Origin: Hydnum rufescens UP504
Taxonomy: Eukaryota > Basidiomycota > Agaricomycetes > Cantharellales > Hydnaceae
DNA: 12,122 nt
Direction: 5' to 3'
NCBI GenBank assembly: GCA_014904985.1
Contig: MU129460.1
Coordinates: 1 to 12,122, forward strand
Below the pieces are notes generated by a model. It was not told where the DNA came from and ran no database searches. It saw only the letters and a program-made list of their open reading frames with translations. Shown here one piece after another: positions 1 to 8,322 of the stretch; positions within the stretch are counted from its first letter, which is position 1, and each line of letters opens with the position of its first letter. Position numbers and translations under genes: made by a program.

Positions 1-10
1 TATTGTAGTA

Positions 11-688
11 CATAAAAACTCCTTTCTGTGAATCCGCGTCCCTCATAGTTCGTACTTTGCACCTCAACGTGTCCTACTGTATTATTACTATCTTATTCCC
101 TGATTCCCTGACCTGGATCCCAGGTTGGAAGAAATTGAAGTTCAAGGATTACAGTAAATGGTCAGTGCTGCATGCTACAAAGCGCTATACCCGCGCTCGT
201 CTACTCACCGATTAAACCCCATTAATTATGCACGCTGAAAAACAAGAGCGCGGCCCAATTCTGTTGGGTCCTTCTACTCTTTGCTCTGCTTAATATATAT
301 ATATATATATGTTTTGGGGGGGGGGCGTTTGTTGTTGTAGTTTCCCTCGCCTACAGGTCTCTTTCTCCTCAGTTGGCATCTTTCCTAATGTTGCGATCTC
401 ATACTGAGATGTCAAAGTTAGGCTTCAAATATGGATTAGGCAGGGCAACGGCATGTGAGGGAGAACGAAACAAAATGTTTGGAGCGTGGCCTTCTCTCTC
501 AGGATTTGGGGGGTTTGGGTACTTTGATCCGATTAACTCAAAAACCGCTTCCAAGCTTCTTGATCCGGCGCTCTGGGCAGGTTAGCGGGATCAGGGAGTT
601 TCAGGAATCCGCGAATTTCCGAACGAACCACCTTTCCGTCGTCTGGTTGCGGACGTGAAATGACAATGACCGAACCAGACATGATAAC
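11..688. repeat. Long direct repeat, copy A
   Basis: This stretch matches 10105-10765 in the same orientation along its whole length, at roughly 85-90% identity by eye, with small insertions and deletions. Shared landmarks include CTGACCTGGATCCCAGGTTGG near 110-130, GGCTTCAAATATGGATTAGG near 421-440, and CGAATTTCCGAACGAACC near 611-629. The match stops at ATGATAAC (681-688), after which the copies differ completely. Both copies carry ATGACAA, in this copy at 660, so the repeat may be an old promoter and start-codon region that was duplicated. The ends lack a clear TG...CA, and no polypurine tract precedes copy B, so I do not call it an LTR. The start may lie slightly outside the window. Confidence 0.9.
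293..325. repeat. (AT)n microsatellite followed by a G10 run
   Basis: An alternating AT tract runs from 293 to 310. It is followed by GTTTT and then ten consecutive G at 316-325. The matching place in repeat copy B (about 10398-10416) has a T run and six G instead. This is therefore a fast-changing simple-sequence spot inside the long repeat, and it explains part of the length difference between the copies. Confidence 0.9.
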
Positions 689-770
689 CGCTGGTACCGA
701 GCTGATGGATATTGTGGAAGAAGGCTTAATGCTTCCTGTGGTTGTTCATCAGGAGGCAAAGAATTGATGT
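660..770 (+). pseudogene. Start of a broken unknown gene leaving repeat copy A
   Basis: The 36-codon frame opens at ATG 660, inside the direct repeat, and stops at TGA 768-770. It begins MTMTEPDMITAGTELMDIVE and looks like ordinary soluble protein. Copy B has a matching ATG at 10737 and codes MTTSGPDMITST before a stop, so the first ten or so residues are conserved between copies. After 770, protein-like text continues in other frames, for example LMYPNYSMNPQRLG from about 764 and a TPVTLPPGDFWILNLT stretch near 810, with stops between. That pattern suggests frameshift decay. I do not recognise the family. It could also be chance coding potential. Confidence 0.25.
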
Positions 771-2410
771 ATCCAAACTACAGCATGAACCCCCAACGCT
801 TGGGTTGACGCCCGTAACGCTCCCACCGGGAGATTTTTGGATTTTGAACCTAACCTAGAATGTTTCACTGGAAGTTGAGGGAGCCCCCAAATGTCTGTAG
901 AAGGACTGGTTATGAGTGTTTGAAACATCGACCGATTTCGCTGGGATAACCCTAATGACACAAAACCACACTATGCCGGGAATTGGCTGAAGGTTTATTT
1001 GCTAGCGCTGTGGCATTGCATTTGTTTGACAATTGATCTTGTGCTTTGTGTACAACTCAGTACAGTTGGCCTCATGTCATTGGTTCTCTGACACGCCATG
1101 AGCACTCATGGAACTTCTTTGAGGTTTTTTTTTTCATCCCTTATCTATCATTGACAGGTTTGAGAATAATGTCTATGCCTAAGCCAAGTGTACTAATACT
1201 GTTTTGGGAAGTTCTAGTAAGTCTACCGCCAACATATCAGTAACCTCAGTACTGCAATCCTGGCCAGTGTAAGCCTGCCAGTCTAGGTTATTGCACGGGT
1301 TTTTGTCATATGGGGAAGGTCCCGCGGGGGAGGGTTTACCCTCCCACCCTGTCAGGAACCCACCATAGGTAAAATGTATCACGATCGAAAACTTCATTTC
1401 CATATTGTATGTACCGCCTCCGATCTAACTGTTTTTAATACAATCCCAATCCCACGTGCCCGCGCACCTCTTCAGAGAAGAACAAGTAGGGAGCCTCGTA
1501 GGAATGTGCAAAGGTATCAAGCATTGCAGATTCTTTCCGAGTTCTGGAGCATACCGTATATTCCTCTTAGTCCAAAGGCACGACGACGCAGAGGAGGGAG
1601 GAGAAATCTTATTTATACCGCGTCCGGCTTCCGGGAGGCGCCGAGGGCGGTCTCGTACTAGGTAGATATACATGCATGTGCAGTAATACGAACTAAGTGC
1701 AAAGGGCGTACTTTTGTTGTATTGGCTGGGGTGGGTGCGAGTTCGGGGGTTAGGGCCGGTAAGACACAGAGGATCGGCGGCGGCGGGTTTGCTTCCGGCC
1801 GTCGTTTCGTCGGCTGGGACATTTGCCCCTGTCTGCCAAGGGAGACTAGGCATCTTTCTTTCCCAACCCACCCACCCTTTATTTTGTTTGGTCACTTTTT
1901 TTACTGGCTCAGTCGTGAGAGTGGCAGATAATCCCACCCACCCGTGCACAGTCATATCTGCCGCCCTCACGCACCGAGGTCGGCGAAGCAATTGTTTGGC
2001 AATCTCTCACACAACCATGCCAGTAGAGACAAAGGGTTTGACAGACAAGAAACGGACACAGACTCGCCAGTCCGCACAACTGTCTATAAGTATTTATTTC
2101 CAAATCATATGCATGTGTACGCGCGGGGACCTCACTGATTTTGCACACCCTGGCCGCGATCGTGTGGCCTGTCCCACTACTGGATCCAGTACAGTACATC
2201 ATTTTCTGCTGAAAAATCTCGTACTTGATTTAAATACCCTGCTTCTTGCAAGTGATACATCAATATTCCATCGTCATCAATCGTTGTGTTTACATGATAT
2301 AGTTTCCCTACGAGCGTCGTTACTCCGATCACAGCCTTTTCTTTGAAATATCAGCTTCGCCTTCATCTTCGGCCCAGAATCCCTCTGATAGTGTAGGGCC
2401 CACTGCCAAC
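771..2410. other. 1.6 kb with no supportable gene
   Basis: Open frames here overlap on opposite strands (1425-1991 minus and 1714-2346 plus). They translate to low-complexity, proline- or tryptophan/glycine-rich text caused by repeated CCCACCC motifs near 1867-1945 and purine-rich tracts near 1580-1645. No conserved domain is visible. TATA-like sequences occur near 2083-2095 (CTATAAGTATTTATT) and 2228-2236 (TTTAAATA), but neither leads to a convincing coding start. I read it as intergenic or decayed DNA. Confidence 0.5.
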
Positions 2411-2414
2411 CTTA

Positions 2415-2520
2415 CAGCTGATAAATTATATGTAGAGCACTGGTAAAATTTTCTCGTTTGGATAGTTCCGACCCAACTCTATTTCGGCTTTGATGCCACA
2501 GCCGTCACGTCTCAGACTCA
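2415..2520 (+). repeat. MITE left inverted arm
   Basis: This arm pairs with 2690-2797 on the opposite strand. The outer 26 bp are almost identical and the similarity weakens inward, with several small gaps. The inner limit is approximate. Confidence 0.7.
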
Positions 2521-2689
2521 GCCGGGGTCCCAATGTTCTGGCTCTCCATTGCGAGGGCAATGATGAGAAAAAGCACATGTTTTGGCCTCAAGATGCCTAT
2601 CTCACTTGCCTCCGAAACTATACAATGCCTAATAGGCTGTACTATAGCACTCTCCAACAAAGGACCTCTGTCACCCTCGTCTTTGATTT

Positions 2690-2797
2690 GAGATGTGGCA
2701 GTTGTGGAAGGCTGCGGCTGTCAAAGCCGCAATGGAGTTGGCGGAGCTATCCGAATGAGAAAAATTCGAAAGTGCTCTACATATAATTTATCAGTTG
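2690..2797 (-). repeat. MITE right inverted arm
   Basis: This is the reverse-complement partner of the left arm. It also holds the stop codon (2777-2779, minus strand) that closes the neighbouring minus-strand reading frame. Confidence 0.7.
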
Positions 2798-3310
2798 TAA
2801 GTCACCTACAGCCCTATTCTTCTTCTTGGTGCTCAATGTGGAACCAGCAGGCAAAGCGGAGTGTTCAGCGCCCTCTATAGAGTGGAGGATGTGTTGCACG
2901 TATCGCTTGAACACAATCACACCATGGGATGCAAGAAGCATCACAAAGAAGCCCCGGACAGATATGAACGATCCAGTCGAAGACGATGGGCCGCCCTGGA
3001 CAGGTTCCCACGTCGACAGGTTCAGTAGTACAGAAGGCTGTGCCTGAACTTGCATTACGAGTGCCAGGATGTCGATCTGAGGGCGGTGGGAAGCGGGTGT
3101 GCGCAAGTAGGGATCGACGAGGACGATCACAGCCACATGCGTGATTGCACCCGCCCAGATGATAACAGACTGGGGGATGAAGGATACGTGCCTCGTAAGA
3201 GTATTATAATAAAGATCTGCGTGCCTGGGTGCTGATCCATATGCGGGATGATTCGCCGGCGGCTCGAGAAGAAATGGAGCGCCTGATGTTTGTAAGAATC
3301 TTGAAGGCAT
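2777..3310 (-). pseudogene. Truncated hydrophobic (membrane-like) protein ending inside a MITE
   Basis: This is a 177-codon minus-strand frame. Residues about 35-66 read as a hydrophobic span (FIPQSVIIWAGAITHVAVIV), followed by weaker apolar stretches near residues 79-97 and 113-130 (GFFVMLLASHGVIVF). The last seven residues (LQLINYM) and the TAG stop come from the MITE terminal repeat, so the original C-terminus has been cut off. Protein-like text continues upstream of the ATG in this frame (FSSLPFVFAL) and in the next frame (MTLLLAAIRLRTDAFKIL), so the true start is unclear. The proline-rich lead-in, the spacing of the apolar spans and a TGSFISVRGFF stretch faintly recall the N-terminal half of isoprenylcysteine carboxyl methyltransferase-like proteins. 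The catalytic RHPxY-type region is absent, and I hold this family idea weakly. Confidence 0.35.
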
Positions 3311-3439
3311 CAGTGCGAAGACGAATGGCAGCGAGGAGAAGCGTCATAGCTACACGCGGAAAGATAAGATTTCGTTGCGTAAATAGAAACAAGCAGGAGA
3401 ATATACCAGGAGTGAGGGGCCAACAACTGCTCCACATGA

Positions 3440-4130
3440 CGCAGTATCCACACTAATCACAAAGGAGTATGGTGGTGACCGAAAGTGAGCTGACAATCCA
3501 GCTGTGTATCTCACTTGCATAGTCAAGCTCAAATAGTGGCCCGGGTGATTTGGTCAGAGAAGCTGAAAAACAGGATAAATAGATCGCTTGCCAAAAATGG
3601 TACAGTATGCTCTGGTAAAGTCGGTTCATCTGAAATGGGCGTGAGAAGTCGCGTTGCGTGCCTCTTGATCGCCCTTTCCATCAGTTGAAGAAGCCGACAT
3701 CAGGGGCGTCGACATGGACCAAGTCTTCCTAAACCACCGATGAGCTGGGGGATCGCAAGCTCGACCAACAGCGGAAAAAGTTGCTGAACGAACCTAAAGG
3801 AGAGTGTTGCTCCTGCAATTGGGTATATGGAGTCGCTTGGGTACCAACGACGGGCACGACTTTGAGTATGAGATACGTTCGTGAGTCGATTGTGAAGCAT
3901 GATTTTCCCATGATATGGGTCGTCCCGATATAGTTTGGCGTAGGCAACGAAGGTCCAGGACGGAGTGGGTTGGTTCTCCGCGGTGGCTTCCCGTACGCGA
4001 CAGCAGGCATGTCACCCACACCGGACACCAGGTTCAGTGGTAGACGGATAGTTTCGGCGGGCACTGCTGAGGATGACGGTAGCTTTAAACCACCAGGACG
4101 AAAGGAAAGTGGCTTGGATCGTGTTGCACT
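3440..4130. other. About 0.7 kb without a firm gene
   Basis: Several short minus-strand frames overlap between 3700 and 4064. Taken piecewise across frames they include VGDMPAVAYGK, WTFVAYAKLYRDD and RARRWYPSDSIYP. Their order recalls the N-terminal end of a basidiomycete cytochrome P450, but they lie in different frames and no heme-binding region is present. I do not annotate a gene on this evidence. Confidence 0.35.
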
Positions 4131-4133
4131 TAC

Positions 4134-4975
4134 GAAGTAGTCGAGTCATCGCTGCCGTTCTGCACGTCTGGACACGATCCTCCGGCCGACGATGCGACGC
4201 TCGTATTCACGATGTCAAACGGGAGAACGCGCCTTCTTCGACCTTCTCATCGATTTCTCGCTTTGTTTCCTTGTGAGTAGGGGTAGCAGGCAGCATCCTT
4301 TGGGGCGATCCTTGGGAGTTCCATTGGGAATTTAATACGCCCGAAGTGGCGGAGTATCCAATTGGGCAGTCCTTGCCCGAAGCTGTCTGTGACACTGAAA
4401 CCCGTCAGGATGTCTTCTTGAGCTTCTAATCCCCGTGTATCGCCTGATCGAGCGCTCTGGAAAGTGCGGTCGCCCTCTGCTCCCGCACGCTTGTGCTCCA
4501 GCTGGCCTCCTTTTCCAACGAGATCAGACTTGTTCACACCGAATGCGCCGTCTAGTCGGACACGTTTACGAGACGGGGCAGCTTGAGCAGCAGCCACTTC
4601 CGGCCCCCTCTGTGTAGAAGTGCGCATCGGCAGGGGATAGCATGCTAGGACCGTATGAACGTTTGGCCGAGGAGGGACTACTACTTCCAGACTCCTACCC
4701 AGTCGGGGCGTGGTTATCTCTGGCTAGGTCTCGCTAGAGTCTGTACTACTTCCTGAGCTCGGCGGAGGGAGATTATGGGAGTCGGCCGTCGGCGGTGGAA
4801 AGTTCGGAACAGAAGCTCCATTCTAAGCTTAGGATTGAAGCAGTGATTGCGAGTGTTGACTTACATGTACACAGGATCTGCAAGCCCTAGGTGAACCGGT
4901 ATCCGGGGGTTCCGGAAACTCAACACAGCATCCCGGAATTTTCATTACCATAAAAGGTAATATCCCACGGCCCGG
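4134..4975 (-). pseudogene. Decayed unknown gene: Cys pair, Pro/Ser-rich linker, basic tract
   Basis: Read on the minus strand, an open segment from about 4975 leads through EPPDTGSPRACRSCVH to a GTAAGT donor. A 42 bp putative intron follows (4864-4823, ending TTAG). The text then continues as NGASVPNFPPPTADSHNLPP and a serine-rich stretch up to an in-frame TAG at 4726-4724. The same frame goes on past the stop, including VPPRPNVHTVLA, then AAPSRKRVRLDGAFG, a basic tract that could be a nuclear signal, to 4247. From about 4395 down, a different frame (LPATPTHKETKREIDEK) looks more protein-like. A third frame ends at a GTAAGT donor at 4133-4128. The CxxC pair could be half of a zinc cluster, but this is conjecture. 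Several frame changes and the stop argue for a relic. Confidence 0.3.
4823..4864 (-). other. Putative 42 bp intron in the minus-strand relic
   Basis: It has a GTAAGT donor and a TTAG acceptor on the minus strand, and joining the flanks keeps the frame open. It is short even for a basidiomycete intron, and no strong branch site is visible. Confidence 0.3.
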
Positions 4976-4979
4976 TATT

Positions 4980-5530
4980 AGCCGCAACGACGACGGCTCT
5001 GAACAGTATCCTCAAATACTACGAAACATGGGGTTAGGGAGGAGACCAAGTTACTTTGCCTCGCACTTCCCTTAGCCAGGCAGAGGCGGAAGATTCTCGC
5101 TTCTAATGAAGTAATCATCTGGGCTAATTTCACCAACACTAGAGGGTCACTAGGAGCACTCTAAAAGTTGTTCAACACTATCTGAGAGAGAATCTGGATT
5201 TCTGCACCGCGTAGGCGGGGTTCGCTGAGAGCGGCCCACCGAAGCACTACCTAAGGGTTTACAATGGGTAAATGCGTGGTCAGGGTGAGGTATCAATTGT
5301 TGGCACAATCTGAAACCGTTTGTGGCATATTCCTTTGTTGCGATGATAACCGGAAGCAAACCGGGAGCAGCATCGTCCCGATGGTTCTAGATCTCAACAT
5401 GAAGAATGCCAAACTGAGGGCCTGGGACAGTCAATCGGGAATATGATTAGGATCTGACCAAAAACGAATATGGAGAAAACCAACCGGTAGGGTGGTAATG
5501 TGTTATCCTTTTTAGCTTTTTTAGGATTGT
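4980..5530. other. 0.55 kb with nothing firm
   Basis: Two 60-69 codon frames on opposite strands overlap at 5150-5446. Neither shows a domain I know. ATTACC-ATAAAA-GGTAAT near 4946-4963 is a small perfect hairpin just outside this stretch. Purine/pyrimidine composition is unremarkable. It may hold the lost 5' part of the transcription-factor relic downstream, but no zinc-cluster coding sequence is visible. Confidence 0.4.
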
Positions 5531-6671
5531 ATTACTTTGCTCCATTACTTCTGGACACCCGGCCTTGGATGTTATACCTGGGCCTGGGGTGGGTCCTCCA
5601 TGCACCCTTTAATACTAATACAGCGTGCGGCCGCTAGAAAGGCGCGGACATTCCCGTTGGTGATTATGGACGCCTTGACAAAGCTTTCTCTCCGTTTGCT
5701 GAGCTCCTGTTGTCCTTACAGCTCACTGTTGCACAGGAAGATGCTCAACAACAATCATACAGCCAAGCGCCACCTCAAACACCCTCTTCGTTCTCTTCTT
5801 CCTCATCCTCTCTCTCTCCATTTCATCTCGATGTTTCCGACTCTAGGGCCTCAGGTCCTCCAATGTCCTACTCCCCGTATTCTGGTCCAGATGAAATGTC
5901 TTCACTGCCATTCCCGGATTTCCCTTTTGAAAGCCAAGTTCCCGAGACTGTCTTTAAATCGATCCCTCCCAATCTCAATTTCCACGACGAGGTGAACCAC
6001 GCACTCTCTGGGAACTACAACCCTTACGCTGCGCCCGGGTTTCTTCCGTTCCCCCAATCTACTCAAAATCTATCTCTCCCGGTTTTCACACTCACCGATC
6101 CACATCACGAAGATGCTGAGCCAGCATGTGAAAAGCGTTGTACTGATCCTGCCATACACGATGCTTTGGATCAAATCAATCGCTCTCCGTGTGGCCGATG
6201 TGGGAAATCTGAGGTGATTACTCTGGGCATTTTCGTGCTGTATTAATTGATGCAACAACGCACTGCCAATAAAGGCCTGGCCCTCCATGTCAGGCATCGC
6301 CAAATGTGTAAAATGTGCATCCAAACCAAGTCATGACGAGCCAGTTCTGGCGCAGCCTTGTTGGTACCTGGCTTTCTTGGTATTCCGACATATGCTGATC
6401 AGTTCGGTGGTTCCAGGCCTCAATCTCCGAATCATACACGCGAAGGAGCTTCGTTGAGGATACCCCAAGTGACCACTATTGAACCCGGTCAAACTCTAAT
6501 GTCCCATTCCTTTCCTCAAATTCCAGCATTTGAATCGGATCCTGCTGAAGACCTAATCAACCATCTCAACGATCCTGACGTCCATAGGATGATTGCGGAA
6601 CAATACACCCCGCCCGCCCTCATCCTTCGCGGAATCGTTTCTCCCGAAGAAGTTCGGCACCTCTTTGCTAT

Positions 6672-6726
6672 GTACGTGATTGGAATTAATCCATGTTCAA
6701 TAAATTCAATCGCACTTCCATTTTAG
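6672..6726 (+). other. 55 bp intron of the transcription-factor relic
   Basis: It has a GTACGT donor and a TTTTAG acceptor. Splicing joins AT to A to give an isoleucine codon and links ..VRHLFA to IFFDRLNPH, which is exactly the family continuity. The length is typical for Agaricomycetes. Confidence 0.85.
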
Positions 6727-6824
6727 ATTCTTCGACCGATTAAATCCTCACATCGAGGTACTTCGCCAGGATATTCACACAATACCTACACTTCTAGCAC
6801 GTTGCCCCTTGCTATTCACCATCA

Positions 6825-6889
6825 GTGAGTATATTCGTCGAATTGGTGTTTGAGGCATAGATCGTTCATTCTGTCCGTGGGATCTCAAG
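6825..6889 (+). other. 65 bp intron of the transcription-factor relic
   Basis: It has a GTGAGT donor and a CTCAAG acceptor. Joining ATC-A to TT-TGC restores CPLLFTIICTLASRYL, matching the conserved LFT.ICA.SSR motif. An earlier AG at 6859-6860 would break the frame, so the acceptor at 6889 is preferred. Confidence 0.8.
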
Positions 6890-7579
6890 TTTGCACTCTT
6901 GCCTCCCGGTACCTTGTATCCCGTCCAGATCTGTACCCAATCGCCTTCAGTCTTGCGGAGGAGGCCATCTCAGCAGTTTGCTTTTCCGACGACGCGGGTG
7001 GTACAGTCCACCATCTCGCTGATACGTGCCTTGCACTTGCATTATTCAGTCTTTGGACACCACCCTCAGCTCAACTACGCGGTGGCACGGCCAACACAAT
7101 TCTCATGCATGTTGATCCAATAGGTAACACGAACGCGATGGCGGCAATATGGGGCTAGGTTTCATTCTGTAGTTCGGGAAACATAATAGAGAGCGGAATT
7201 GGTGGCAGAGTCTAGAATGGTCTCTAGAGTGCCGAAATCTAAGAAGTGGTAAATTGCTGATGGATACTGCTGGTTGCTCTATTTCTTTCCCCACTGATCT
7301 CGCTTTATGCGCATGTTCTCGCTCCTACATATATGAATAGGCTCCGGGGCAGATCTGGCGTACTATGATCTAGCGGTCGCAGATACACTGAGGGGACGAT
7401 GCCTCTGAGAACTGGGACCTATCGCGATAGGGAAATAATCAGAAACATTGTCGGAACATTGGAACAGCAAATTAAGCCAGTGCGTTGGCATAGTAGCGGA
7501 CGTGGCAGTACAGATTAATGAACATTCTAGGTATTTACATTTTGTATATAAATACGACGTATCGCTCACATAATGAAGT

Positions 7580-8320
7580 TGTTTCTAGCTAAGAGACTCA
7601 CGATTTAACACTAGAGGCCTGCAAGAAAGCATAGGTGAGTGAATCCAGGTCAGATGCATACATTTCCTTGGAATCAGAAATGAGTGTATTCTAACAGATA
7701 CTGATGACATCCCTGTGCGAGGTGTCAGGAGCTGTGTGGCACATGCATTTGTTGGTCTTGATGAGCTTCACCATGTGACATGCATCAAAGGTCCTAGGGG
7801 ATTATTGAGCATCAAGTGGGCGTGCAGCATATCTTATGGAGACAGCATCTTCAGCTCAGAAAGAGCTTTCTGTAATACTCTTCATGTACTCTTGATCATA
7901 TGGCCTGTTTGATGGGGCATGATATGTAAGGTGGAGTTTGAAAATTAGTTGTGTTTGGCCTCCAGAAACCGCCCAAGTTAGTCATTTAGACATTTTATAG
8001 CTAATTCAGCTCCAAAGTTCTGGAATTTTTGTTGATGAATTGCTGGGAGTGCCCATAGTTTAAAACAAATTCCCCCGATCACAGGGTCCTTGAGTTGCTA
8101 AAGCAATATAGCGGTCAAACACCAAATTGTTTTGCTCCGCTCGAGTTAATGTTAATTGGAAAGAAAATTCTGATTATTTGGATTCTTGTTTGCGCAGAAC
8201 CTAGGTATTATACTGATTGCTCCTATGTTAGTAGAATATGGGGAAATGGGGAAATTGAAGGGGGCTAAGGGTCGCGGCAAGTACCGATCCGGCGGCAACG
8301 GAACCCCATAACGTAATAGA
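7580..8320. other. 0.7 kb of AT-richer spacer, no firm gene
   Basis: A 65-codon frame at 7715-7912 (starting MRGVRSCVAHAFVGLDELHH) follows a possible AACAG acceptor at 7694-7698, but I do not recognise it and it does not continue the transcription-factor homology. From 7915 to 8260 the DNA is AT-richer, with stops in all frames. I see no repeat structure. Confidence 0.4.
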
Positions 8321-8322
8321 TA

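Larger units (their letters stand above)
2415..2797. mobile_element. MITE with about 100 bp inverted arms and TA flanks (Tc1/mariner-like)
   Basis: The left end begins CAGCTGATAAATTATATG. The reverse complement of the right end begins CAACTGATAAATTATATG, with one mismatch in the first 26 bases. Similarity continues with gaps for about 100 bases on each side, through GATAGTTCCG/GATAGCTCCG and CGGCTTTGA to the CAGCCGTC/CAGCCTTC region. The element is flanked by TA at 2413-2414 and TA at 2798-2799, the usual Tc1/mariner target duplication. At 383 bp with no transposase it would be non-autonomous. The central 2520-2690 is unrelated filler. The 98-codon plus-strand frame inside it looks incidental. 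Confidence 0.8.
5722..7573 (+). pseudogene. Decayed fungal-specific (Zn2Cys6-type) transcription factor
   Basis: Transcription factors of this class bind promoter DNA in the nucleus through an N-terminal zinc cluster and carry a middle homology region. Here the pieces are, in order: a Ser/Pro/Gln-rich linker after a TTACAG acceptor (5722-6213, with SSFSSSSSSLSPF); a segment at about 6356-6671 (HLNDPDVHRMIAEQYTPP, RGIVSPEEVRHLF); 6727-6824 (FFDRLNPHIEVLRQDIHT); and 6890-7123 (ICTLASRYLVSRPDLYPIAF). These follow the family pattern LF..FF..LNP...HT...LFT.ICA.SSR...RPELY. Two introns join the segments in frame. Beyond 7123 similarity continues only in other frames: NRERNWWQ at 7185-7208, and 7349-7573 with stops at 7406 and 7436. 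No zinc cluster is found upstream, and exon 1 does not join exon 2 in frame by a good splice pair. I am confident of the family and fairly confident that it is dead. Confidence 0.75.

Noticed and set aside
1425..2346. Overlapping 188-codon minus (1425-1991) and 210-codon plus (1714-2346) open frames
   Set aside because: They shadow each other, are low in complexity (CCCACCC repeats and purine-rich tracts), show no domain, and lack convincing start contexts.
6121..6213. CEKRC...CGRC cysteines in the first transcription-factor segment as the zinc cluster
   Set aside because: Spacing does not fit CxxCx6Cx5-12CxxCx6-9C and the basic residues of the cluster are absent. It may be an unrelated part of the linker.
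6070..6324. 84-codon minus-strand frame
   Set aside because: It overlaps the transcription-factor linker and its following gap antisense, and its text has no family features.
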